Assembly: GCF_032884065.1 (NCBI RefSeq)
Contig: NC_088866.1
Coordinates: 52,956,068-53,020,067, forward strand
Direction: 5' to 3'
DNA from: Artemia franciscana
Lineage: Eukaryota > Arthropoda > Branchiopoda > Anostraca > Artemiidae
Length of the DNA: 64,000 bases
In this document: positions 48,140 to 60,374 of the stretch, in pieces
Layout: each line of letters starts with the position of its first letter
How positions within the stretch are numbered: position 1 is the stretch's first letter
Position numbers and translations under genes: made by a program
The notes under the pieces: model-generated
Seen by the model: the letters and a program-made list of their open reading frames with translations, nothing else
Told to the model about the DNA's origin: nothing
Database searches by the model: none

Positions 48140-50055
48140 TTATATATAAGCTTTCTATTTGATATAGAAGGTACGGAGGTATTTGGTATTATTAAAATTC
48201 ATATCACTGTGAAGGAATACTCATGATTTTGAAGGTTTTGTCCTAATTAAGCTCTGTTGCACTAATTTGGAAATTATGTTGTTAGTTTCATATATTAACT
48301 TTCTATTTGATATAGAAGGTATTAAGGTATTTGGTATTATTAAAATTTATATCACTGTGAAGGAATACTCTTGATTTTGAAGGTTTCGTCCTAATTAAGT
48401 ACTGTTGCACTAATTTGGAAATTATGTTGTTAGTTTCATATATAAACTTTCCATTTGATATAGAAGGTATTAAGGTATTTCGTATTATTAAAATTAATAT
48501 CACTGTGAAGGAATACTCTTGATTTTGAAGGTTTCGTCCTAATTAAGTACTGTTGCACTAATTTGGAAATTATGTTGTTAGTTTCATATATAAACTTTCC
48601 ATTTGATATAGAAGGTATTAAGGTATTTCGTATTATTAAAATTAATATCACTGTGAAGGAATACTCTTGATTTTGAAGGTTTCGTCCTAATTAAGTACTG
48701 TTGCACTAATTTGGAAATTATGTTGTTAGTTTCATATATAAACTTTCCATTTGATATAGAAGGTATTAAGGTATTTCGTATTATTAAAATTTATATCACT
48801 GTGAAGGAATACTCTTGATTTTGAAGGTTTCGTCCTAATTAAGTACTGTTGCACTAATTTGGAAATTATGTTGTTAGTTTCATATATAAACTTTCTATTT
48901 GATATAGAAGGTATTAAGGTATTTGGTATTATTAAAATTCATATCACTGTGAATGAATGCTCATGATTTTGAAGGTTTCGTCCTAATTAAGCACTGTTGC
49001 ACTAATTTGGAAATAATGTTGTTAGTTTCATATACAAACTTTCTATTTGATATAGAAGGTATTAAGGTATTTCGTATTATTAAAATTCATATCACTGTGA
49101 AGGAATACTCTTGATTTTGAAGGTTTCGTCCTAATTAAGTACTGTTGCACTAATTTGGAAATTATGTTGTTAGTTTCATATATAAACTTTCTATTTGATA
49201 TAGAAGGTATTAAGGTATTTCGTATTATTAAAATTCATATCACTGTGAAGGAATACTCATGATTTTGAAGGTTTCGTCTTAAGTACTGTTGCACTAATTT
49301 GGAAATTATGTTGTTACTTTCATATATAAACTTTCTATTTGATATAGAAGGTATTAAGGTATTTGGTATTATTAAAATTCATATCACTGTGAATGAATGC
49401 TCATGATTTTGAAGGTTTCGTCCTAATTAAGCACTGTTGCACTAATTTGGAAATAATGTTGTTAGTTTCATATACAAACTTTCTATTTGATATAGAAGGT
49501 ATTAAGGTATTTCGTATTATTAAAATTCATATCACTGTGAAGGAATACTCATGATTTTGAAGGTTTCGTCTTAAGTACTGTTGCACTAATTCGGAAATTA
49601 TGTTGTTAGTTTCATATATAAACTTTCTATTTGATATAGAAGGTATTAAGGTATTTGGTATTATTAAAATTCATATCACTGTGAGGAATACTCTTGATTT
49701 TGAAGGTTTCGTCCTAATTAAGTACTGTTGCACTAATTTGGAAATTATGTTGTTAGTTTCATATATAAACTTCCTATTTGATATAGAAGGTATTAAGGTA
49801 TTTGGTATTATTAAATTCATATCACTGTGAAGGAATACTCATGATTTTGAAGGTTTCGTCCTAATTAAGCACTGTTGCATTAATTCGGAAATTATGTTCT
49901 TAGTTTCATATATAAACTTTCTATTTGATATAGAAGGTATCAAGGTATTTGGTATTATTAAAATTCATATCACTGTGAGGAATACTCATGATTTTGAAGG
50001 TTTCGTCCCAATTAAGCACTGTTGCATTAATTCGGAAATTATGTTCTTAGTTTCA
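48140..50055 (+). repeat. 148-bp internal repeats, 13 units
   Basis: The unit contains tatttgatatagaaggtatt, aggtatttggtattatt, atatcactgtgaaggaatac and aaggtttcgtcctaattaag. Successive atgttgttag words at 48276, 48424, 48572 and 48720 give 148 bases; later units are 137-148. Long frames over it are repeat artefacts. Equivalent blocks end each array unit. Confidence 0.95.
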
Positions 50056-50572
50056 TTTTTATATACATCAGTATTGCAATGACGTTGCCACGCATTATAT
50101 GAAAAAACTGAAGGTCTTCATGCATGACGAAGTTTAAATTATATCAATTTAAGAGCAACAAACCGGTAATTGCAAAAATATTTGTATATATTTTAACAAG
50201 CGACTACAACAATTCAAAAACCTTGAAAAGAAAACCAAACGTTTGAAGCTTAGTAGACAATCGGTGTTACAAATCGTACTTGATTCGATAATCAAATATC
50301 TTTGAAAATTCGAAGTATGAAGATATAACTAATTTAAAGGTAGCGCCAAAAGACGAAAAAAAAAGAAAAAAACGAAAATGGAAGAAAAAGAAATTTTTGT
50401 CCCTCAACCTGAACAATTAACAAATCCATACCTGGAACATCATGTAAGACTAGACCAATAAGGGCAGCTAAAGAAAATGGCATTGGCATCGAATTCACAA
50501 TGGGTGAAAATCAACAACCTGCACCACCAAATGAGACAAGACCCAATAAACAATAATAATAACAATAATAAA

Positions 50573-51363
50573 TCTATATATGTATAAAAATAAGTTGTTT
50601 GTCTGTGTGTCTATCTACTGACGTCATGTTTGTGTGTCGACTGACGTCATTATAAGGATTGAGCTGTGTGTCGTCATGAAGTTGTTTGTCGTCTGACGTC
50701 ATGTTTGTCGACTGACGAAATTACAGACCGGGACACCGGGACATAAATGATGACCGGGACACAGGGAATATAAATGACGACCGGGACACATCATATACCA
50801 ATTCAAAAACGAATGTATTCAAGCCGAAGTAGCTGAGTTTGTAAAGCGTTATGTTCCAGGTCCGAGAGGTTCCAGGTTCGAACCTTGGCTTTAGCATTAA
50901 TACAAAAGAAGAAAAAAAACTAAAAAGAAAATACTAAAAAAACTAAAAAAAGGTAAAAACTAAAAACAAAAAAAGAAAAAAAAACTAAAAAAAAAAACTA
51001 AAAAAAAGATAAAACTACAAAAAAACTAAAAAGAAAAAAAAACAAAAAACAAAAACTAGAAAAAACTAAAAAAACTAAAAACTGAAAAAAAAAACTAAAA
51101 AAAGAAAAAAACTGAAATATAAAGGAGAAAAAGAAAACTAAAAACCGAGACACAGGGAATATAAATGACGACCGGGACACTCAAAGAGAAATTACAGACT
51201 GGGACACTGGGATACAAATAATGACCGAGAGATATAAATGACGACCGGGACACTCAAAGATAAATTACAGACCGGGACACCGGGACACGGTCGTCATTTG
51301 TGTCCCACAAAAAAACATACAAAAAAACAAACATGCCTACAACTTGTTTTTATATATATAGAG
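50573..51363 (+). mobile_element. Small inverted-repeat element within unit 2
   Basis: Copy of the 45007-45820 element with the same ends and one fewer tgtcgactgacgtcat word. Confidence 0.6.
50823..50896 (+). tRNA. tRNA-like sequence, unit 2
   Basis: Identical to the unit-1 copy except tccgagagg for tccaagagg in the anticodon/variable region. A and B boxes are unchanged. Probably not a functional tRNA. Confidence 0.5.
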
Positions 51364-52227
51364 CTGCCGTGTCCGAAAGCTCTATACAAGAATCTTACAA
51401 TCTCTTAGCTTGAAGAACAAAGAAAATATGTTGACTGGAAAAACAAGATAAGTGACTTGAACTACGATATTCTAGTTCAAAGGTTTCTTTTTTTCCATTC
51501 TTTCTCCTCAGCTAGTAGGGGACTGGAACATCATAGATAGCCATTTTAAAGGAAATTGATGTATTTCCTTTCATTACCTTTCATAATTAAATTTTTTTTA
51601 AATTAAAATCAATTTCTTACAAAAACTGTGTTTTTTCATTAACACTTTAGCAGCAAATGTTTTAAATATCTTCTTGCATACAAAGATAAAAATGGGAGTG
51701 GCTCCGACGCAAGGACCTTAGTAGTCAAGAAGCGTCGTTAATTCTTAAATAATAAAAATGGGATTTTTAAAATTATCAAAAGCATATAGATATAGTTGTA
51801 TAAAATGAAATATCTTTTTTAGGGTTTAACAAAAATCGGATTTGTCCAATGAAACTAGAATTTTAAATAAAATAATTTTATTTCATCTCTCAGTTCAAAT
51901 TTATAATTGTGTCCTAGAACCAAGCTTTTCTTTGGCTTAACTCCAAAACTGAGGATCTCTATGACGGCGTGTTTTATTTCTATAGAAAAAAAAAAATCAA
52001 AATGAATTTTATTTTCGTTCTCAGTTCAGAATCGCTAAGGTTATTATGTAAACTGCAAAAGTATTTAAGTTGTCTTAGTAATAATTATGATTTTTCAGTT
52101 CCAAATAAAAAAAATACTTTAAAATGTTAAAGTTAGCTTTGTTTTTGTTAGGTTCTTGCTATTCGACGCATGACTTTAACTCTCAAGTCATTTTATGAGA
52201 AGAATTTTATACAATCAAAAAGATATT

Positions 52228-54894
52228 ATGGCCGCAAATAAACAAAGTAAAACAACCCTTCAAATTCGCATAGCAGCATGTTCGTACAACGTAAAGAACA
52301 AAAGCAGTACAGATGTTGTATCTATGCCATTAGAAAATTGGCTCCTTGGTGACATTAAATAAAAAAAACAAGTTTTTTCAACTGAAAGTAAGGAGTGACA
52401 TCAAAACTTAAAACGCACAGAAATTACTTCGTATATGAAAGAGGCTGCTTCCTCATCAACGCCCCGCTCTTTACGCTAAAGTTTGACTTTCTCTCAATTC
52501 TTCTTTCTAAAACAGTAAAAAACTTTAGCGTAAAGAGCGGGGCGTTGATGAGGAAGCAGCCTCTTTCATATACGAAGTAATTTCTGTGCGTTTTAAGTTT
52601 TGATGTCACTCCTTACTTTCAGTTGAAAAAACTTGTTTTTTTTATTTAATTTCTGAACGTTTTTGAATCAATGCATGTTTTGATTTTGGCTCTCCGCATA
52701 GGAATGATCAAAACGAAATTTACATATTTTTTTTTTGGCGCAATAGCTTTCTCATAATTTTGATCGAATGATTTTGAGAAAAAAAGAGCGGGGGACGAAG
52801 CCTAGTTGCCCCCCGATTTTTTGGTTAATTAAAAAGGCAACTAGAACTTTTAATTTTTTACGAATCTTTTTATTGGTAAAAGATTTACGTAACTTATAAA
52901 TTAGCTTACGTAAAGAACTTTTGTATTCTCATGTTTTTATTACATACATGAGGGGATTCGCCCCATCGTCAGTACCTCGCTCTTTACACTAAAGCTTAAA
53001 TTTTATCCCAATTCATTAAGAATGACCCCCTGAATCACAAAAGCCGTAGAATAAGTAGTTGAAATTACCGAAAATACTTTAGCGTAAAGAGCGAGGTATT
53101 AGAAGGAGGTGAGCCCCTCATATGGGTAATAATTTCTGTTTGTTTTCAGTTTTATTGCTGTTCCTTACTTCCAGCTGAAAAAGCTTTTTCACTTTTATTT
53201 TTTAATTGTTTTTTTTTTAATAATGCTAGTAAATCCTGCTCTCCCTTCATGGAAATTTTCTTCTCCCATTACAAATTCTCGAAGGAAAGTTCCCCCAGCA
53301 TATCCCCCTCTTCTCAACCCCTCCCCCAAACCAAAAAAATCCTCCTGAAAACGCCTGTATACTTCCCAATAACCATTACTATATGTAAGCACAGGTCAAA
53401 GTTTGTAACTTGTTGCCCCTCCCACGGGGACTGTGGGGGAGTAAGTCGTCCCCAAAGACATAGTTATAAGGTTTTTCGACTACGCTGAATAAAATGGCTA
53501 TCTCAGAATTTTGATCCGTTGACTTTGGGAAAATAATTAGCGTGGGAGGGGGCCTAGGTGCCCTCCAATTTTTTTGGTCACTTAAAAAGGGCACTAGAAC
53601 TTTTCATTTCCGTTAGAATGAGCCCTCTTGTAACATTCTAGGACAACTGGGTCGATACGATCACCCCTGGGGAAAAGAAAAAAAAAACAAAAAAACAAAA
53701 AAACAAATAAACACGCATCCGTGATCTGCCTTCTGGCAAAAAATGCAAAATTCCACATTTTTGTAGATAGGAGCTCGAAACTTCTACAGTAGGGTTATCT
53801 GATACGCTGAATCTGATGGTGTGATTTTCGTTAAGATTCTATGACTTTTAGGGGACGTTTCCCCCTATTCTCTAAAATAACGCAAATTTTCTCAGGCTCG
53901 TAACTTTTGATGGGTAAAACTAAACTTGATGAAACTTATATATTTAAAACCAGCATTAAAATGCGATTCTTTTGATGTAGCTATTGGTATCAAAATTCCA
54001 TTTTTTAGAGTTTTGGTTACTATTGAGCCGGGTCGCTCCTTACTACAGTTCGTTACCACGAACTGTTTGAAAGAAACAATCGATTCAAAAAAAAAGGAAG
54101 CATACAAAGATGTTGATATATATGCCGTGGGATTCCAAGAAGTAGATGATCCTACCATCGGAAGCATTATAGACGATAAAAGTCTAGGCCATATGGTTCT
54201 ACAAAATTCAATTCAAAAAATACTAACAAAGGTGGGCATCTATAAATGCTTAATCTCAGTAGAGCTACAGAAAAAGCGTCTGTACATTTTTATAAAAGAG
54301 TGTTTATTTAAATATGTGCGCAACGTTTCAGCAGACGCAATCGATGTAAGCCCTAGGACAACACCAAGCTCTAAAGGTGCCGTATTTGTCCGATTCCTTT
54401 TGCATTCAACATCATTTGCATTTACGTGTAGTCATCTGACAGCTTTCGAAAACAGACTGCTTGAGAGAAATAAAAACTATTTTGAAATTGCTAAAAACCT
54501 CTCTTCCCCATACGCAATAGACCTTCATTCTCATGATTACGTAATTTGGCTTGGCGATCTCAATTATCGCTTGGAAATGCCTAAAGAAACAGCAGAAAAA
54601 CTAGCTGTGCATACAAACTGGCCAGAACTGTTAAAATACGATCAATTGGAGAGATCCCGTGAACCAGATGGCATTTCCCAAGATTATCAAGAAGCTAATA
54701 TTACGTTTCTTAGTCAGGAGCAACGTGTCTTAGTCAGGAAACGAAAAAAGAACTTGACTTATAATTCAATATATTATGGATCGGCTAAATTAAGAACGAG
54801 TGATCATCGGCCAGTTATATTAATTTTTGACATTGATGTCCTCCCACTTGACGAATCGAAGATCCAGGTTGCAGCAGTAGCCACTAACTCCTAA
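52228..54894 (+). pseudogene. Synaptojanin-like phosphatase, copy 2, split by insertion
   Basis: The first 42 codons (52228-52353) end in LLGD exactly where the family-1 element begins. The remainder resumes at 54070 with KETIDSKKKEAY and runs to the stop at 54892-54894. Read through, the element supplies stops within a few codons, so the full protein cannot be made. The 3' part differs from copies 1, 3 and 4 in a cluster between about 54225 and 54490: YVRN for YVAN, FTCSHLTA for FACSHQTA, NYFEIAKN for NIIEIAKN. These variants are nearer to the family consensus. Confidence 0.85.
52354..54069 (+). mobile_element. Family-1 interspersed repeat, copy F, 1716 bp, in the phosphatase ORF
   Basis: Comparison with unit 1 defines the insertion: the uninterrupted sequence ggtgac|aaagaaac is split by attaaataaa...gaactgtttg, with no target duplication (or one base, if the first a is counted). 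Its 5' end is a perfect-looking inverted repeat: left arm 52354-52484, loop 35 bases, right arm 52520-52650. The 3' end has the hairpin cagttcg-ttacca-cgaactg. No transposase. Confidence 0.93.
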
Positions 54895-55399
54895 GTCAAT
54901 AATTAGACATCTGCTAATTGTTCAGGTGGTGGAAGAATTTTTTTTTCTTCTAACGAATTATCATTTATAACGCTCATAAATTTCCGCTTTTTGGGTCTTG
55001 TCTCATTTGATGGTCCAGGTTGTTGATTTTGACGCATTGTCAATTCAATGCCAATGCCCATCCCTTTAGCAGCCCTTATTGGTCTTGTCTTGCATGACGT
55101 TCAATGTTGTAGATTGTTAATTCTTCAGGTGGTGGGACAAAAACTTCTCTTTCTTCCAAGGAATTACCGTTTATAAATCTTGTAAGTATTCGTTTTTTAG
55201 GTCTTATTTGATTTGATGGTCCAGGTTGTTGATTTTCACCCGTTGTGAATACAATGTCAATGCCATTTCCTTTAGCTGCCCTTATTGGTCTAGTTACATG
55301 ATGTTCCAGGTTTTAGATCTGTTAATTGATCAGGTGGTGGGACAAAAACTTTTTCTTCCAACACTTTATCTATTCCAGGTTCTTGATTTTCAAAGATAT

Positions 55400-56728
55400 T
55401 TTATATATAAGCTTTCTATTTGATATAGAAGGTACGGAGGTATTTGGTATTATTAAAATTCATATCACTGTGAAGGAATACTCATGATTTTGAAGGTTTT
55501 GTCCTAATTAAGGTCTGTTGCACTAATTTGGAAATTATGTTGTTAGTTTCATATATTAACTTTCTATTTGATATAGAAGGTATTAAGGTATTTGGTATTA
55601 TTAAAATTTACATCACTGTGAAGGAATACTCTTGATTTTGAAGGTTTCGTCCTAATTAAGTACTGTTGCACTAATTTGGAAATTATGTTGTTAGTTTCAT
55701 ATATAAACTTTCCATTTGATATAGAAGGTATTAAGGTATTTCGTATTATTAAAATTCATATCACTGTGAAGGAATACTCTTGATTTTGAAGGTTTCGTCC
55801 TAATTAAGCACTGTTGCACTAATTTGGAAATTATGTTGTTAGTTTCATATATAAACTTTCCATTTGATATAGAAGGTATTAAGGTATTTCGTATTATTAA
55901 AATTAATATCACTGTGAAGGAATACTCTTGATTTTGAAGGTTTCGTCCTAATTAAGTACTGTTGCACTAATTTGGAAATTATGTTGTTAGTTTCATATAT
56001 AAACTTTCTATTTGATATAGAAGGTATTAAGGTATTTGGTATTATTAAAATTCATATCACTGTGAATGAATGCTCATGATTTTGAAGGTTTCGTCCTAAT
56101 TAAGCACTGTTGCACTAATTTGGAAATAATGTTGTTAGTTTCATATACAAACTTTCTATTTGATATAGAAGGTATTAAGGTATTTCGTATTATTAAAATT
56201 CATATCACTGTGAAGGAATACTCATGATTTTGAAGGTTTCGTCTTAAGTACTGTTGCACTAATTCGGAAATTATGTTGTTAGTTTCATATATAAACTTTC
56301 TATTTGATATAGAAGGTATTAAGGTATTTGGTATTATTAAAATTCATATCACTGTGAGGAATACTCTTGATTTTGAAGGTTTCGTCCTAATTAAGTACTG
56401 TTGCACTAATTTGGAAATTATGTTGTTAGTTTCATATATAAACTTCCTATTTGATATAGAAGGTATTAAGGTATTTGGTATTATTAAATTCATATCACTG
56501 TGAAGGAATACTCATGATTTTGAAGGTTTCGTCCTAATTAAGCACTGTTGCATTAATTCGGAAATTATGTTCTTAGTTTCATATATAAACTTTCTATTTG
56601 ATATAGAAGGTATCAAGGTATTTGGTATTATTAAAATTCATATCACTGTGAGGAATACTCATGATTTTGAAGGTTTCGTCCCAATTAAGCACTGTTGCAT
56701 TAATTCGGAAATTATGTTCTTAGTTTCA
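55400..56728 (+). repeat. 148-bp internal repeats, 9 units
   Basis: Same unit as at 48140-50055; tatagaagg anchors near 55416, 55571, 55718, 55866, 56013, 56162, 56306, 56454 and 56602. The number of units differs from the neighbours, as expected from unequal exchange. Confidence 0.95.
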
Positions 56729-57244
56729 TTTTTATATACATCAGTATTGCAATGACGTTGCCACGCATTATATGAAAAAACTGAAGGTCTTCATGCATGA
56801 CGAAGTTTAAATTATATCAATTTAAGAGCAACAAACCGGTAATTGCAAAAATATTTGTATATATTTTAACAAGCGACTACAACAATTCAAAAACCTTGAA
56901 AAGAAAACCAAACGTTTGAAGCTTAGTAGACAATCGGTGTTACAAATCGTACTTGATTCGATAATCAAATATCTTTGAAAATTCGAAGTATGAAGATATA
57001 ACTAATTTAAAGGTAGCGCCAAAAGACGAAAAAAAAGAAAAAAACGAAAATGGAAGAAAAAGAAATTTTTGTCCCTCAACCTGAACAATTAACAAATCCA
57101 TACCTGGAACATCATGTAAGACTAGACCAATAAGGGCAGCTAAAGAAAATGGCATTGGCATCGAATTCACAATGGGTGAAAATCAACAACCTGCACCACC
57201 AAATGAGACAAGACCCAATAAACAATAATAATAACAATAATAAA

Positions 57245-58054
57245 TCTATATATGTATAAAAATAAGTTGTTTGTCTGTGTGTCTATCTACTGACGTCATG
57301 TTTGTGTGTCGACTGACGTCATGTTTGTCGACTGACGTCATTATAAGGATTGAGCTGTGTGTCGTCATGAAGTTGTTTGTCGTCTGACGTCATGTTTGTC
57401 GACTGACGAAATTACAGACCGGGACACCGGGACATAAATGATGACCGGGACACAGGGAATATAAATGACGACCGGGACACATCATATACCAATTCAAAAA
57501 CGAATGTATTCAAGCCGAAGTAGCTGAGTTTGTAAAGCGTTATGTTCCAGGTCCGAGAGGTTCCAGGTTCGAACCTTGGCTTTAGCATTAATACAAAAGA
57601 AGAAAAAAAACTAAAAAGAAAATACTAAAAAAACTAAAAAAAGGTAAAAACTAAAAACAAAAAAAGAAAAAAAAACTAAAAAAAAAAACTAAAAAAAGAT
57701 AAAAACTACAAAAAAACTAAAAAGAAAAAAAAACAAAAAACAAAAACTAGAAAAAACTAAAAAAACTAAAAACTGAAAAAAAAAACTAAAAAAAGAAAAA
57801 AACTGAAATATAAAGGAGAAAAAGAAAACTAAAAACCGAGACACAGGGAATATAAATGACGACCGGGACACTCAAAGAGAAATTACAGACTGGGACACTG
57901 GGATACAAATAATGACCGAGAGATATAAATGACGACCGGGACACTCAAAGATAAATTACAGACCGGGACACCGGGACACGGTCGTCATTTGTGTCCCACA
58001 AAAAAACATACAAAAAAACAAACATGCCTACAACTTGTTTTTATATATATAGAG
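57245..58054 (+). mobile_element. Small inverted-repeat element within unit 3
   Basis: Copy of the 45007-45820 element, same ends, including the full set of TGACGTCA words. Confidence 0.6.
57514..57587 (+). tRNA. tRNA-like sequence, unit 3
   Basis: Same as the unit-2 copy (tccgagagg form). A box, B box, T arm and most of the acceptor stem kept; anticodon arm unpaired. Confidence 0.5.
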
Positions 58055-58918
58055 CTGCCGTGTCCGAAACCTCTATACAAGAATCTTACAATCTCTTAGC
58101 TTGAAGAACAAAGAAAATATGTTGACTGGAAAAACAAGATAAGTGACTTGAACTACGATATTCTAGTTCAAAGGTTTCTTTTTTTCCATTCTTTCTCCTC
58201 AGCTAGTAGGGGACTGGAACATCATAGATAGCCATTTTAAAGGAAATTGATGTATTTCCTTTCATTACCTTTCATAATTAAATTTTTTTTAAATTAAAAT
58301 CAATTTCTTACAAAAACTGTGTTTTTTCATTAACACTTTAGCAGCAAATGTTTTAAATATCTTCTTGCATACAAAGATAAAAATGGGAGTGGCTCCGACG
58401 CAAGGACCTTAGTAGTCAAGAAGCGTCGTTAATTCTTAAATAATAAAAATGGGATTTTTAAAATTATCAAAAGCATATAGATATAGTTGTATAAAATGAA
58501 ATATCTTTTTTAGGGTTTAACAAAAATCGGATTTGTCCAATGAAACTAGAATTTTAAATAAAATAATTTTATTTCATCTCTCAGTTCAAATTTATAATTG
58601 TGTCCTAGAACCAAGCTTTTCTTTGGCTTAACTCCAAAACTGAGGATCTCTATGACGGCGTGTTTTATTTCTATAGAAAAAAAAAAATCAAAATGAATTT
58701 TATTTTCGTTCTCAGTTCAGAATCGCTAAGGTTATTATGTAAACTGCAAAAATATTTAAGTTGTCTTAGTAATAATTATGATTTTTCAGTTCCAAATAAA
58801 AAAAATACTTTAAAATGTTAAAGTTAGCTTTGTTTTTGTTAGGTTCTTGCTATTCGACGCATGACTTTAACTCTCAAGTCATTTTATGAGAAGAATTTTA
58901 TACAATCAAAAAGATATT

Positions 58919-59869
58919 ATGGCCGCAAATCAACAAAGTAAAACAACCCTTCAAATTCGCATAGCAGCATGTTCGTACAACGTAAAGAACAAAAGCAGTA
59001 CAGATGTTGTATCTATGCCATTAGAAAATTGGCTCCTTGGTGACAAAGAAACAATCGATTCAAAAAAAAAGGAAGCATACAAAGATGTTGATATATATGC
59101 CGTGGGATTCCAAGAAGTAGATGATCCTACCATCGGAAGCATTATAGACGATAAAAGTCTAGGCCATATGGTTCTACAAAATTCAATTCAAAAAATCCTA
59201 ACAAAGGTGGGCATCTATAAATGCTTAATCTCAGTAGAGCTACAGAAAAAGCGTCTGTACATTTTTATAAAAGAGTGTTTATTTAAATATGTTGCCAACG
59301 TTTCAGCAGACGCAATCGATGTAAGCCCTAGGACAACACCAAGCTCTAAAGGTGCCGTATTTGTCCGATTCCTTTTGCATTCAACATCATTTGCTTTTGC
59401 GTGTAGTCATCAGACAGCTTTCGAAAATAGACTGCTTGAGAGAAATAAAAACATTATTGAAATCGCTAAAAACCTCTCTTCCCCATACGCAATAGACCTT
59501 CATTCTCATGATTACGTAATTTGGCTTGGCGATCTCAATTATCGCTTGGAAATGCCTAAAGAAACAGCAGAAAAACTAGCTGTGCATACAAACTGGCCAG
59601 AACTGTTAAAATACGATCAATTGGAGAGATCCCGTGAACCAGATGGCATTTCCCAAGATTATCAAGAAGCTAATATTACGTTTCTTAGTCAGGAGCAACG
59701 TGTCTTAGTCAGGAAACGAAAAAAGAACTTGACTTATAATTCAATATATTATGGATCGGCTAAATTAAGAACGAGTGATCATCGGCCAGTTATATTAATT
59801 TTTGACATTGATGTCCTCCCACTTGACGAATCGAAGATCCAGGTTGCAGCAGTAGCCACTAACTCCTAA
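58919..59869 (+). CDS. Synaptojanin-like inositol 5-phosphatase domain protein, copy 3
   Basis: Encodes the same 316-residue protein as copy 1, with no difference that I can see in the translated sequence, including the loss of the W-x-D-R segment. Upstream sequence back to the AT-rich spacer is also the same. The near identity implies recent duplication or ongoing homogenisation. Function and expression unknown. Confidence 0.8.
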   Translation: MAANQQSKTTLQIRIAACSYNVKNKSSTDVVSMPLENWLLGDKETIDSKKKEAYKDVDIYAVGFQEVDDPTIGSIIDDKSLGHMVLQNSIQKILTKVGIYKCLISVELQKKRLYIFIKECLFKYVANVSADAIDVSPRTTPSSKGAVFVRFLLHSTSFAFACSHQTAFENRLLERNKNIIEIAKNLSSPYAIDLHSHDYVIWLGDLNYRLEMPKETAEKLAVHTNWPELLKYDQLERSREPDGISQDYQEANITFLSQEQRVLVRKRKKNLTYNSIYYGSAKLRTSDHRPVILIFDIDVLPLDESKIQVAAVATNS

Positions 59870-60374
59870 GTCAATAATTAGACATCTGCTAATTGTTCAG
59901 GTGGTGGAAGAATTTTTTTTTCTTCTAACGAATTATCATTTATAACGCTCATAAATTTCCGCTTTTTGGGTCTTGTCTCATTTGATGGTCCAGGTTGTTG
60001 ATTTTGACGCATTGTCAATTCAATGCCAATGCCCATCCCTTTAGCAGCCCTTATTGGTCTTGTCTTGCATGACGTTCAATGTTGTAGATTGTTAATTCTT
60101 CAGGTGGTGGGACAAAAACTTCTCTTTCTTCCAAGGAATTACCGTTTATAAATCTTGTAAGTATTCGTTTTTTAGGTCTTATTTGATTTAATGGTCCAGG
60201 TTGTTGATTTTCACCCGTTGTGAATACAATGTCAATGCCATTTCCTTTAGCTGCCCTTATTGGTCTAGTTACATGATGTTCCAGGTTTTAGATCTGTTAA
60301 TTGATCAGGTGGTGGGACAAAAACTTTTTCTTCCAACACTTTATCTATTCCAGGTTCTTGATTTTCAAAGATAT

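Larger units (their letters stand above)
44488..50055 (+). repeat. Tandem array unit 1 (about 5.57 kb)
   Basis: The unit begins tcatttttatatacatcagtattgc and ends where the 148-bp block meets the next such sequence. Order: 5' flank, one inverted 204-bp motif, TIR element with tRNA-like sequence, AT-rich spacer, phosphatase ORF, three 204-bp motifs, thirteen 148-bp units. The following units repeat this order nearly base for base. The left junction, at 44486-44490, abuts single-copy sequence. Confidence 0.93.
50056..56730 (+). repeat. Tandem array unit 2 (6.67 kb, includes a 1.7-kb insertion)
   Basis: Same order as unit 1, with nine 148-bp repeats at the end. Without the family-1 insertion it would be about 4.96 kb. 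It lacks one of the TGACGTCA words present in units 1 and 3. Confidence 0.93.

Noticed and set aside
49600..50082. Repeated MLLVSYINFLFDIEGIKVFG frame in the 148-bp blocks
   Set aside because: It appears only where a unit is 147 bases long or otherwise in phase; most units break the frame, so it is a repeat artefact.
52354..54069. Calling family 1 a Helitron outright
   Set aside because: Terminal hairpin and lack of target duplication fit, but TC and CTRR ends and A-T insertion are not consistently present, and no Rep/helicase is seen.
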